DNA of 64,000 nucleotides from Apteryx mantelli (taxonomy: Eukaryota; Chordata; Aves; Apterygiformes; Apterygidae): positions 10,682,001-10,746,000 of the forward strand of contig NC_089994.1 in NCBI RefSeq assembly GCF_036417845.1, given 5' to 3'. Within the stretch, counting starts at the first letter, position 1, and the number at the start of each line of letters is the position of its first letter. Below are positions 11,891 through 23,800 of the stretch, one piece after another. The translations under genes were made by a program, and so were the position numbers. The notes under the pieces were generated by a model, which ran no database searches, was not told the DNA's origin, and worked only from the letters and a program-made list of their open reading frames with translations.

Positions 11891-12455
11891 ACCTTCTTGT
11901 ATGAACATGCCTACAACTATTTTTGTGAAAAGTTTTGTTGCATTTCAGCACATAATAATATGCACTGATAAGACACTTTGGTGACAAATACATGAAAGTG
12001 ATGAGCAATGTTTCTAATGCCATAGGATTAGGCCAGTAATGCTGTTTCTTTTTTGTTTGTTTTGTCTCCTGCCAGGCATAGTTATTCAAGATTGCAGTAG
12101 GCAGGTTTGATTGTTTGGGTGTTTTTTTTTTTTTTTGGGGGGGGGAGGCTTTTTTTCTTTTTTTTTTTTTTACTTGAAAAGAACAAGTGTACCTGGTAGT
12201 GTTAAGAGTAACAAGCTGGATATCCCAAATTGTTGGGCTTTATTTTAATTGAAAAGAACCTATGATAGTTTACAGATCAATTGAAAGTGGAAAATATGGC
12301 CCTATTTATTTGATTAGAAAAAAACCTGTAATTAAGTTTGCCACTTGAAAGGCTGTTTTCAAAGCTTGGAGCCAAAATGTAACTGAAGATGGTTGACAGT
12401 CTGAAAATATTTTGCCAATGCATTGTTTAAAGATGTTCCACTCCCTCTCCCCAGC

Positions 12456-12461
12456 AATAAA
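12456..12461 (+). terminator. DGCR8: Candidate DGCR8 poly(A) signal (proximal)
   Basis: First canonical AATAAA after the stop, about 1.0 kb into the 3' UTR. It is followed within 30 bases by a T-rich then GT-rich stretch (TTTTTTGGAGTTGG), the usual downstream element. Confidence 0.5.
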
Positions 12462-14024
12462 ACAATTTCTCATTTTTTGGAGTTGGAATACATCTGACTT
12501 GATGAATTAAGTCTTAAGTAATTTGCACCATAAAAGCAAAGAATTTTAAAAGAACTTTTGAGGAATCTGAAATAACTGCAGCAATTTTACCTTTTTAAAA
12601 AATTGTTTTTACTTTTTTATTACATTTTAGTTTTTGAAGAAAAAGTGTAACTTCTGCAATGAAAATTAGAATGTAGATTTGGAATACAACATAGAGTAAG
12701 GAGTAGAATGAGACCATAACAACTTGTACTGATTAACAGGAAATCATGAATATGCAAATATTTTTAAATACAATCTTAGAAAACAGGCAGTACTCACTAT
12801 GTCATATGAGGCTTTAATAAATTAAGCACAGAAGAAATACTTTTGGCTGTAGTGAAAGCACTGCTTTTTGTGTTTTTTCTTTTTTTTCCTCTTCAGCTGG
12901 GGTTCTTTACTGGGTGATTGCAGTAAGTCTTCTCTTAGAACCATCTCTTGTGGGTTCTTTGGTTTGTTCTTAAACAAGAGTGAAAACCAAGTTGGTGGTA
13001 GAGCTTCAATGCTTTATCTAAGAGTTGCAAGTTGTACTGCTATATTTTACACTCGTGTAAGAGTGAAAGAGGTCAGTTCTTTATAATTGCTGCAGCTCCT
13101 GGTACTTATCTGGACAGTGATTTTTTTAAAATTTTTTTTAACATGTTACATATAGTGTATTGCAGTATAATGAATTGTGCCTACTGGATTTTAACAATAT
13201 TGGCATCAGTATTGTCAGATCTCCTTTATTATCACCTTTGTTATTTTGGAAATCTGTGGATTTTGATTTTTATCCCAAGCTGATGTTTTGTAATATGTTG
13301 CTTACAATGTCTGAGGTTAAATAGGAGTGTTTGAAGAGTCTTGGAGTCTTACCTGTTTCTGTGTTTGAGCGATATGCTCAGAGGTCTCTGCAAAGATGAA
13401 GTCACCCATTGTTCATTATTCTATTTAGCTTTTCAGTTCTGCAAGTTGTAATCCTGTTAGAACAGGATACGGGTAGTTGGAAGACTATACATAAACTATT
13501 ATTTAAAGAAGTGGCCTATCTAAGAAAAAAAAAACAAAAAACAAAAAAACACTGCCTCTGCTTTTTTTTAGTATAGCTTTAATAAATCTCCATCTTTGAA
13601 AAGTATATAATATTGGTGCGGTACTGACAAACAGTGATTGCTGTTTGTCTCTGATTTTTTTTATTTTTTTTCCTCATAAAGACAGGGCTTATATCTTCTA
13701 TGCCTAAATGTATTAACTGTGTTAGGTAGGTTTTACTTCAGCTTATGTCTTTTCAGCAGAAAAATCTGTACTTGGATAGCACTGTAAAAGACAAATCACC
13801 CTTGTAGATCTTTATTTTTCTGAAATCAGAATGTCAATGTTTTTGCAGGTCACCTGCAGAATATCCATAGATGCCTCACTTACAAATTTGTTTTTATTAT
13901 TTTTAAGAGGATTGCTGTATTACCTCAGTCTACCACTATCTGAATCACAAGGTGACCATTGCCCTTAATTAAAACATCCAGAGATTTCATTGTGAACCAA
14001 AGCTTAGAACATATTATGCATTCT

Positions 14025-14072
14025 AGAAAAAAAAAAGAAAAAAAAAAGAAAAAGAAAAAAAAAGAAAAAGGA
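14025..14072. repeat. A-rich polypurine tract
   Basis: 48 consecutive purines, A runs of 4-10 separated by single G, in the DGCR8-TRMT2A tail-to-tail interval. Confidence 0.9.
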
Positions 14073-15247
14073 TGGTATTAGACCTTGCTGCAGCCTTTAA
14101 CTGGAGAGATGTCCAGAAAATAGCGCAATAACTGCTGGAACAAACAACTTAACTGCTGTTTATTGTCATTGTGAAGTATTCTTGTGTTTTAATGTTTACT
14201 ATTGTTTGGAGTGTAACAGTCTTGCATTTGCACATAAGCACGAGCTGCTGTGATAGAGGATAGATCATTGCATTAACTTCAGCTTCTGCATGAACACTTA
14301 CAGTGTGATTCAAGATGTATCCTAAACTTGTCTTGTAACTCTTGTGTTTTCTAGGTAATCGGCTGTAAAGGTTTAGATCTTGATTGTATGAATGCATAAA
14401 ACAACTGCTGCTTTTGTCACTGATACTTGTTCTTTATCCCTCCCGTATCCCAAGAAAGATGGGTATTTTTATAGGGATGGAGTGTATATTTAAGAACAGT
14501 TCCATCCTTTGGGAGTTAGACAGTTTTTGCTTTGCATATTATGTGCTTCTTGACAAAAGTGTGGTATATTGACTTGAAGGGTTAAATTAGTGTGCATTCA
14601 AATCTTTATGGTACTGATGGAAAACTTACTGTGACTTCCAGTGAATAGTCAGATGCTACCTATTTAAACACCAGTCATTCAGCTTTTTCTTACATATTTA
14701 TTAAACAAAACTGATGAAGTAGCTGGGTACTCAGATGCTTGGAAAGACTATTATGCATAACTTACCTGTTGTATGTAAACTTCCACTTTCCTGTGATGCT
14801 GTTAGGCTTTATACAAACATACATATTGTAACATCAAGTATTTAAAAGCCTCATGACATCCTATTAATTCTCTAGACTGTACTTTGATTCTGGAGTAAAA
14901 TTCAGAAAGTAATAGCCTCCTCACTTCCTGTGGGAAGTTATGCGAAGTGCAAGAAGCCATGCTGTTGTTAACCAAATAAAATGATCAGTTACAGTATTCT
15001 GAGGTATGTCTGAGAAGGGAAAGTGAAAAACAAAATAAAATCCATTCTTATTGCCCAAGTAGATAACAATGGTTGCTATATGAATTGTATTGGGTGCAGT
15101 TGCTTGATGCCAGTGCTAAATTAGTACAACTATAAAGCCTCATTTTCACTGAGCCTCTGCTTGCTTTTTTTTCTGCACAATCATATAAGCCTATGTGTTT
15201 GGTCTTTGAGTACTACATGTGTATTTTTCAGACAATTAGTTTTGAGC

Positions 15248-15253
15248 AATAAA
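15248..15253 (+). terminator. DGCR8: Candidate DGCR8 poly(A) signal (intermediate)
   Basis: Canonical AATAAA 3.8 kb after the stop. Use cannot be judged from sequence. Confidence 0.3.
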
Positions 15254-17165
15254 GTTTGATATTATAAAAATGCTGCAGTCTGATCAGTATTGTGATAATG
15301 TAAGCATATTTAGAAAAGGAATTTTTTTTCATTCATTCCTGTAGGTATTTTTAAATAGAAATGAAATCAGTACTGGTTCACTGGTTAGGGAAGTACTTAC
15401 TATTTATCACTTTTTTGGTAAGAAATTGAATGTTTACATGGTTAAAGATCACTTGGGATGAAACTGAGTCAAAGCTTTTTCTTGAATCAGAATTTGTATT
15501 TTTACTTAAGTATCATCGCTGTTGGAAACAACACAATCTAAAGCTGCTGGTTTTGGTATCTGGTGTCACAGGCCTAACCAGAAGGGAAGGGGTATTAGTG
15601 AGTCCCTGCTCTGTACTAACAGGGTTTTTTTGTTCAACCTGCATTAAATGCACATTAGAAGTATGTTCAATAACTTGAATTTTAAAATGATAATTCCTTG
15701 TAACAGTCAGTGCTGTTGTCTATTCTGCAGTGTGTGCATCACGATCTCTTAAATTAATACTAGGTGCTGAACATCTGTACGTAAGTATTAATCCTAACTG
15801 ATGAGCTCATGTGTGATCATAGCATTCTCGAAGAGGTGTATTTTCTCCCCTGCTATGTACCATGACAAGCAGCAGTTTATGGTACTGGGCCTGGTACTAA
15901 GTACTGCTCACTAATGGTGCTTGTGCTTATGGCCTGGGTGTCTTCAGTACGTGCTTATTCTGTTAAAATTCTGCATTAAATACAGCTGTCTTTTCCTCTT
16001 ACAGCACAGACCTGTGGGTAAAACAGTTGGGAACGTATCTGAGATAAGATCCTTTGAGTCTAGGGCAGAGAACTGGGAGAAAGAAGCACCGGGTTCAGAA
16101 GTACTCTAGTTACAACCTCTCAACAACAGAACAAGCTGAAGTAATACTCCTGTTACTTTCAAGCTGCTTTCTCATTCTTCACTAATAACTGAATTAGACA
16201 TCGCTCTTCTATAAATGCACTATGAGGCTGAGGTAGACTTTTTACAGCTATTACAGGACCAAAAAGCCTCAACAGAGGTATAGAACTTCCACGAGATCAT
16301 TGTGAAACATGAATTATTTGATTAAAAGTCTCCACTCAGACTTACTGACAGTCTGAGAGGAAAATGATCCCTGAGATCACTGAATTCCTGAGGGGAGTGG
16401 AGCACCTAAACTTTCTTTGTAGTTCCTGCTAAGATCGCTGGCCCCTGTCTAGTGTCTATTCTGGCTTTAAGTTTTAATAGGTGAGGGTGTACCTAGACTG
16501 AAATCATCCCAGCTTTACTTGTGCATTGTAGGAAATGACCTAAGAAAGCCTTTACTCTATTGTCAGTGACAGTACAGTGAGAGAGCAGTCTCTGACTGAA
16601 ACCAATCTCAGCTATGGAAAACAGCATTTTTACTAGAATATAAATGGAGACCCTGTTACTTCCTAGTGAAGATTTAGCAAGTGAAAGATTTACTGAACAC
16701 TTAAGATTGCTAAATCTTTAAGGGCTCATTCAAAAGACATTTGCAATGTTTTGACAATTTAGCAGAGCTGAAGGAAGTTAGTACTGACAATTATAGGTCC
16801 CTGAACAAGATTACTTGCTTTGGGAATTAGATGCTGCTTTCAGACAGCCTACAATGTCCTCCCATCTGTTGAACTGCTTAGTTCTTGATAAATAGCAGCT
16901 ATTCACTAGCCTTTGCTTAAAGTATAGTCTATTATACTCAACCTGGAATAGACTATGTTGCATTAAAATTCATCTTAACTTTCTCAAATAGTTGTATCTG
17001 AATATATTTGTGGAATATCTTAACTCAAACTGTTTCAACTGTTAAAGAGTGATACAGCCACCATATATATTATTTCATGCACCTAAGTTTCCCTTAAGGA
17101 TAGAAGGAGAAAATCAGGATATGGCCTAATAGTACATAATGAAATTTAATTCTAATTAGTATTAC

Positions 17166-17171
17166 AATAAA
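17166..17171 (+). terminator. DGCR8: Candidate distal DGCR8 poly(A) signal facing TRMT2A
   Basis: AATAAA on the plus strand, 39 bases from the minus-strand AATAAA at 17211-17216. If used, DGCR8 and TRMT2A transcripts would end almost on top of each other. Confidence 0.3.
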
Positions 17172-17210
17172 ATAACTTGGAAAGCTTACAACGGCTGTGT
17201 TGTAGAGAGA

Positions 17211-17216
17211 TTTATT
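17211..17216 (-). terminator. TRMT2A: TRMT2A poly(A) signal
   Basis: TTTATT on the plus strand, i.e. AATAAA on the minus strand, 78 bases after the TRMT2A stop codon. It is the only canonical signal close to the stop, which would make a very short 3' UTR. Confidence 0.65.
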
Positions 17217-17293
17217 ACCATGATGTTAGAGAAACGATGTTACTGAAGCAGTTAACAAGCAAAACTAGCTTTCTGGAAAGCATCTCACAGGAG

Positions 17294-17582
17294 TTAAGTT
17301 GATTCCCTCTCTCTGAATGCAGTATCTGTATCTACAGAAGTTGCCTGGCTTGCATCAGTGTTAGCTGGATTGGTACTATCCAAGCACTCTGAATCACATC
17401 CTGCTACTGTGACTTGAGTAGCATCAAGCATTGCTTCAGCAGAGCTTCCGTTTGCATATTCAGCCCGTTCAAAGAATATCAGTAATTCACAGTGCCTGGT
17501 TTGAGGGAAGAGATCCACAGCCATTGCTTTAACGGGACGGAAAGAGGCTCCTTTGACTCGATTGGATGGGGCCCGGCAAAGA
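17294..17582 (-). CDS. TRMT2A: TRMT2A coding exon 11 (last)
   Basis: Completes the split Asp554 codon, then [20 protein letters not shown] and the catalytic-base segment [17 protein letters not shown]. It ends with a variable acidic tail and TAA at 17294-17296. The acceptor is CAAG, without a strong pyrimidine tract directly next to it. Confidence 0.95.
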
Positions 17583-17823
17583 CTTGATAGGAAAGGGAAA
17601 GTAGAGGAGTGGGAGAGAAAAGTAGAGTATTAACATTTTAGTGTACTGTTCATCACTACTGCTCTTCCAGGAAAGTTTTTTTGCTTCTCAAACTTCATAA
17701 TGCAGTTATTTACTGCCTCTAGTATTTCCCACTATTATTCAGTTTTGGGCAATACAGTTCTAGGCTTGCTACATAGCAGCAGTCAACCGTGTATGGTGAA
17801 AGGTAAAATTTAATGAAGTTGGC

Positions 17824-17856
<33 letters not shown>

Positions 17857-20800
17857 CCAACCTTAGCCCTCCATTCCCCTGCTGCAGCCCATTTTTCTTC
17901 TTAGGCATTTACTTAGTTGATTTAATACAAGAAATACTCACTCCACAAAGTTATTCATTGCAGCTCTGGGATTGCAGGATACATAGATGAGCTTCTTCAG
18001 GTGTTCAGCTCTTCTAATTGCAAGAATTACCTTAGAATCTAGATGACCAAAACCAAGACAGAGATGTTTGCTGGTTTTGCATGCATCAGTGGATTTGTAG
18101 AAAAACCCCCAAGTTAAATTTCCACATGAACGAACAAACTGCTGCAATATCCACCTGCTTCAAGTAATACTTGAAGTCTCCCACTCAGTTTATTACACTG
18201 GTGTTTTCTTAGGTGTTACAGCACTAAATACCAATTAAGAGAATGGACTTAACATTTAAAGAAGGTAAACTTACGCAGTCCTGCTCGTGGTGGATCTACA
18301 ATAGTAATCAGGTTCTGGGGAGCTAATACGTTAATTAAGGAAGGAACAACATCTTCAGCCTTCCCACAATAAAATTCAATGTTATTCAGTTCTACAAAAA
18401 AAAAAAAAAAAATCAGAATACTTCTCCAGTCCAAGCATCTTTTAAACAGTACACACAAGTTGGATATTCATGTCTGATGCCTTAGAAAATACACATTGTT
18501 TAGTCTACCCTAAAAATCAGTGGTGCTTCAGATCATTTAAACAGCAGTAACCTGAGCATTTTCCAGTATCTAGACACAAAAAAATGGCTACCATAATGTT
18601 TTAAGGGTGACTGTTGCTTGGTTTGACATTTACATTGAAATGTTCCGCAGGGAAAAAAAAAATATATATATATATATAAAATATATATATAATATAAAAT
18701 GTTAGTCAACAGGAAAATGGATCACAGAGATCGACTGGCTCTTTATTTTCAAGAGAGATGAAATGGTTAAAATGGACAAGATTACTACCAACAACATGTG
18801 ATTCCAAACTTCTTGGGCAATATAAAGAGGACCCAGGCATACAACTACTACAGTTCTTAACAAAGAAAGATCTCAGCATTTTAGCTTAACCAACCATTAA
18901 TCTGGGCATTCACTCTGGCATCCTGCACGGCTTCTTGGCAGAGTTCAATTCCAATAACTTTCTTTACTTTCTATAGAATCAAGGGAAAGAGATCAGTTGA
19001 CAGTACGTAAATGTAAATTCAGCTGTCATTCATAGCATTCAGCAGTTTACTACTACTACATTAACTTTGACTAGTACCTGATCAGAGAACTGCCCTGCAG
19101 CCAGAAAAAAGGCTGAGAAGGGACCCGTGCAATAGGGAATTTTTAGACTGAAGTTGTGGGATGAACACCATTTATCCCAACCTGTACATGACAGACTCCA
19201 GTTATGTCAAGGGGTTTCTTTTTTGGGGCCAGATTTCCTTAAGTGCTCTAATAAGCTCTGTTCTATACATGATGAAAGTATAGGAAATGTCGGTTATTCA
19301 AATTTTAAGCCAAAACAGCCCAAACTAATAAGCAGAGATAGCCAAAATTTACTAGAATCTATCTATCCTACTTGTCTCTTTTGACTGAGTTAGTTACAAG
19401 ATAATTTAGGCTCCTCAACACAAGGGTAAGCTTTTGTCATGAGTTTGCTAAACAGCTGCAGGAAGTTTCATTAGAAATGAATTAAGGTGAAGATATGATG
19501 TGTTTCATTTCAAGCACATCAGGTGTTTTCTTTCACTACAAGCACAATAAAAAATTTGAAGTTAACTTATAAGTAGATTTATGTCCAAAAAAAAGAAGTT
19601 ACTCACCTTTGCCAAAGAAATCCCAATAGTTCCTGTACCGCAGCAAATGTCAAGTACAGTACTCTCTTGGTTCAGTTGGGCCCACTCCCTAATGGCAGTA
19701 TACAAAACTTCTGCAGCCTGTGTATTTACCTGTAAAATTACATGTCAAATGGGTCTACTTCTTCATAAACAGTAAATGTGTTTCAATGAGTCTTATGAAC
19801 ACAGGTTTTCCTTTTCCTTCTTCAAGTCAGCTTCGCATGTAAAATTATAATCATGTACAACTGACCTAGACCAGCATGTATTAAGAGTCTCATTCAATTC
19901 TCTCTGATAAGTAGTCTTTTGGTATCTATGTTCTAGTAACAACATGACTTTTTTCACAGTACCTAAAAAGTAAGTTTGAAAACTGAAGAGGACAACAATC
20001 AAAATAATCAAGCAAAATGCTAAGCAATGAAGTGAAGTTTGGGCATTAAAAATACTTCTTCTCCTTGAACACAAATGTAAATACTGAAGATTTGAGAACA
20101 GGAGGATGCAACCATGACAACACATTCAGCAGGCTTTATTACCACCTTGTTTGTAAAGCTGCTTTAAAGTAAGTGCTGTAATCACACCTTATGCTTAAGA
20201 AAGTAACGTATAATAAGGAAGTTTTCCAAACCAGTGCCTGGGGATTAAGTGTATTCTCTGTCTCAAAGGGCAAGCAAAGCCCACCACCTAGTAACTTAAA
20301 ATCTAAGACAATGAACAGAAAATACGGTTTATCTACAATAAATTTAAGATGCCAGGTGATAACATACTTCTTTCCCTACTTCAGCACTTAGGTTTTGTTT
20401 CAACAGAATTGGCTTATTTGTGAGGCTTAAAAGTGCTAAAAGGGAAGAATTATGTTTTAGGAAAACAAAAAAAAAAAAGTACTATGAAGATTCTTAAAAC
20501 TGGCTACTGCATGTTCTGTTTACCTAAAGGTTGCCCTTCAACAGGAGGTGAAAGATATTAAAATACTGAACTAGTGAGAAGAAAAAAAAAAGTTATCTTC
20601 AACTTGCACCCATCAAACTTTCACTTGTTCACTGAGTATTTACAGCAGAACATAATACTCGCAAAGGTATTTCATTCTACCAAATATATAAAAGGTTAGA
20701 TCTCTCAGTATATTATATAATATCTTGTTAACACTGCGCTAGTCTAGCTTTCTTTCTTTTCCTTAAATGCAATAATGCAAATACAGTTAAATTAGCAACT

Positions 20801-23800
20801 TAGGATCATCCTTACTTGAAAAAATGCATGAGGAGAAATTCTAAATTTCAGGCCAAGAAGTTCTTCATATATGTACTTATCACCAGCCACATGCTCCAAA
20901 GGCAAGTCTTCTAGATTGGGAGATTTTCTGAGGAAGGGCAGGGGGGGAGAAAGAAAAAAAGGTAGCCAAGCATGTCTGGTACTACAATTTTTATCATAGC
21001 TTTAGTCATAAAAAGTAGTGCAAACTACATTCAGCAAAACCCAGAACATTTACACTTTATGTACAGTATGCTGAAATAAAAGTTTACTTAGAGAAAAAAA
21101 GACTACACCTTCTAGTCTTCCAAAAAGCTAATTTAGAATTTCTCATACTTAGTACACACAAACCTTTTAATAAGAATAATCTGAGCATGCATACATCAAC
21201 TTTCAACTCATGAAAAGAGGTGGGAATGACTGTAACAATGCAAGAGCTGAACTAAAGCTACTAGTGGTCAGATACCTGGCAGTTTTAGAGTACTACAGTC
21301 TGATATTCCTTGTATGAATAGCATGCTTTATAGCAATTACACCAAAGAGAACACTGTAAGTTAAATTCTAAGTTTGATTTATCTTACAAATTGTAATACT
21401 ACAAACTAAGCAGTAGTTCACAGCTGGCCAACATTTATTGTAGTCTTTAAGAGACTATCTTCCTGACCAATTTTTCTTTCAGAGTACAATTCTTGTTCCA
21501 TTGAGGAAATCAAAAAGGGCATACACTATCTCTAGATGAAGAATGGGCTTTGTGCTCTACAAAGGAGAGATGAGATGAAAAAACACATAAAATGATGAAG
21601 AAAGGAGATGGAAGCTATTTGCCAATAATAATAAATATTCTTCTACTATAGTAAATGCTTCTACAGCTTGATAGCCACAACTGGGTTCACCCACCAAAAC
21701 TCAGCTTTTACCCAGTGAGCAATTAAAACAACAGAACAGGAATTTTCAGAGGTCTTTTATGGCAAAGGTGAGTAACTGTTCAACAAATGTATAACAGTTC
21801 TGCTATTTCTTTGTAACAGATATAGAAAAAATAATGCTGTAGAAGTACTACCTACTGTTCTGTTGCAAACAAAGAAATTCAGCCACGAGAATCCCCCAGA
21901 ATAAAGCCAAAACCTCTCTTACCTTTGGCCTTCTTCCACAAAGTACAGAGAAGTAACACCACTGTCCTTTCCCATCCCTTCTGTAAAGTACTTTGCCAGA
22001 GAGATTTTCAGGTCAGCTAGCTCTTCTTTACTTAATTTCTAAGAGTTTCATACAAAAGCAGGAAGAATAATAATCTTAGTTTTTTAAAGAAATAGGAGAC
22101 TTGATTTAGTATATACCTTCTATAGGTACATTAATCTTGTTTATTTGCCTGAATCAGATTAATCTAAATAAAAAAGTACTGATGCAAGGTAAACAACACA
22201 AAGTAATAGTTCTATTTCTTTTTCATGTGCAATATTCATAAAATCAAATGTATGTAATTTTAAAGCTGTATGGCAGGGCTGCACATTATATATCATCTTA
22301 AATACCTGAGGATTAAAATAAACAATTGCCATAATGTGGTCATTCCTGCTGGTACGGACTGTGAGCTGCTTCCAGTGACCTTCGTAGGTTTCTGGGCTGT
22401 AAACTGAGTAAGGAGTTGACCTGCAATTTTCAAAAGCTCAGTTACTGAACAGAGAACTATTTTTTTGCATGACATTCAATAGTTTATCTACACAAAAGTA
22501 GCTCACCAGGCAAAGTGATCAAAACCATAAACACAGACAGAGCCTTCATTGATTTGTTGTCAAAAAAAGAATGACTTCCAAATCTTATTTAAGGAAAAAA
22601 ACCCACCAAACCTCAGACTGACAAATAGATCCTATCTCCTAATGCAAAATAATCTGCCTCTAATTCTCACAATCCCTTTTAACCAATCCAAAATTGTTGA
22701 TAGGATATGGGCAGCTTCTTCTCACAACATTCAGAGAATGACACATTTTTTATAAATGCCTTCACTGGCTTCTGTGGTTTGTACCAAGTTCAAACTTTTA
22801 GTCTTCAGCATTCTTCCTGGGTCTCAATATTTAAGGATTTAATAATTTTTAAAGAAATTTCTCCTTCTTTCAAAAGCATTGTTACTCAGAAATTTACTAC
22901 ATTTTTTTTTGTGCCTCTTACAGGATGATTCTTCTCTAAATCAGCCAAGCAAACAATTGACCTTTGTTATTCATCTTTAAAAACCATCTTTCTGTGAGTA
23001 ATGCTTTCTTTACAGTGGATGAAGAAGGGTTCAAATATTAGACACTTTCTATTGTAGACTTAGATGTCTAACTGTTTGCATTAAAGCTGTGCTACGCTGG
23101 TACCTGCCTCTCCATCTCAGAAGGACTGAGCAGATGGAAGTGAAAAATACGCAATGATATAGGCACAAAATGTAAGTATCTAAGAATTGCTAAAGAATGA
23201 GACTAGTGTACATTAGGTCTTAAAGCTCAGAACAAAAACTAAGTTTCTCATAATATTTCATTTTATGATTTTCTTTGAGTATTTAAGAGATCAAAACCAT
23301 TACAGATAACTCACTTTATCAAAGGCTCACCTTATGTAGTCTTGAAAAGCTTTTACTACTTTTTTGGCAATAGCAGGAATGTGAATAGTGTCAAACGGCT
23401 CCACCACAGCACATGTACCACCCTTATATTTGCCAAGACGACAACCCACAGTTTTGTCTTCTTGATTTACACCAATCCCAATCAAGAACTCACACTTGTT
23501 GCGATATTCAGTCTAGATTTAAAATAAAGTTATATAAAATATTTGAATAGCACTTCTTTGTACATGCCAAGTTTATCCTGAAACAACCCTCATATGCTCA
23601 AATGTACTTGCAAATGGCCACAGGACATTTCACTTCACATGGAAAACACTCATGGACTTTGAAGTACGAGAAATAACAGCAGTAATGGAAAGGTTTTAGT
23701 AGGTCTTATTTTAAAAACAAAATATTACATTCTTTGAGGAAAGTCTGTATTAGCTTACAAAGCAAGCTTCCAGGGAGAGCATACTCATTTTAAAGTTAGA

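Larger units (their letters stand above)
11452..17165 (+). other. DGCR8: DGCR8 3' UTR and tail-to-tail interval with TRMT2A
   Basis: There is no coding signal in this 5.7 kb. AATAAA signals on the plus strand lie at 12456, 12816, 13581, 14975, 15248 and 17166, so the 3' UTR may be about 1 kb or as long as 5.7 kb; sequence alone cannot decide. Low-complexity pieces are a TA tract (11849-11890), a T15-G9-T-rich run (12122-12171), A-rich runs near 13527-13551 and a 48-base purine tract (14025-14072). Confidence 0.6.

Noticed and set aside
17828-17853. A26 run as the tail of a retroposed element
   Set aside because: No retroposed body or flanking target-site duplication is recognisable beside it.
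19793-20125. Minus-strand 110-codon frame inside TRMT2A intron 6
   Set aside because: TRMT2A exons 6 and 7 join cleanly without it; no recognisable motif.
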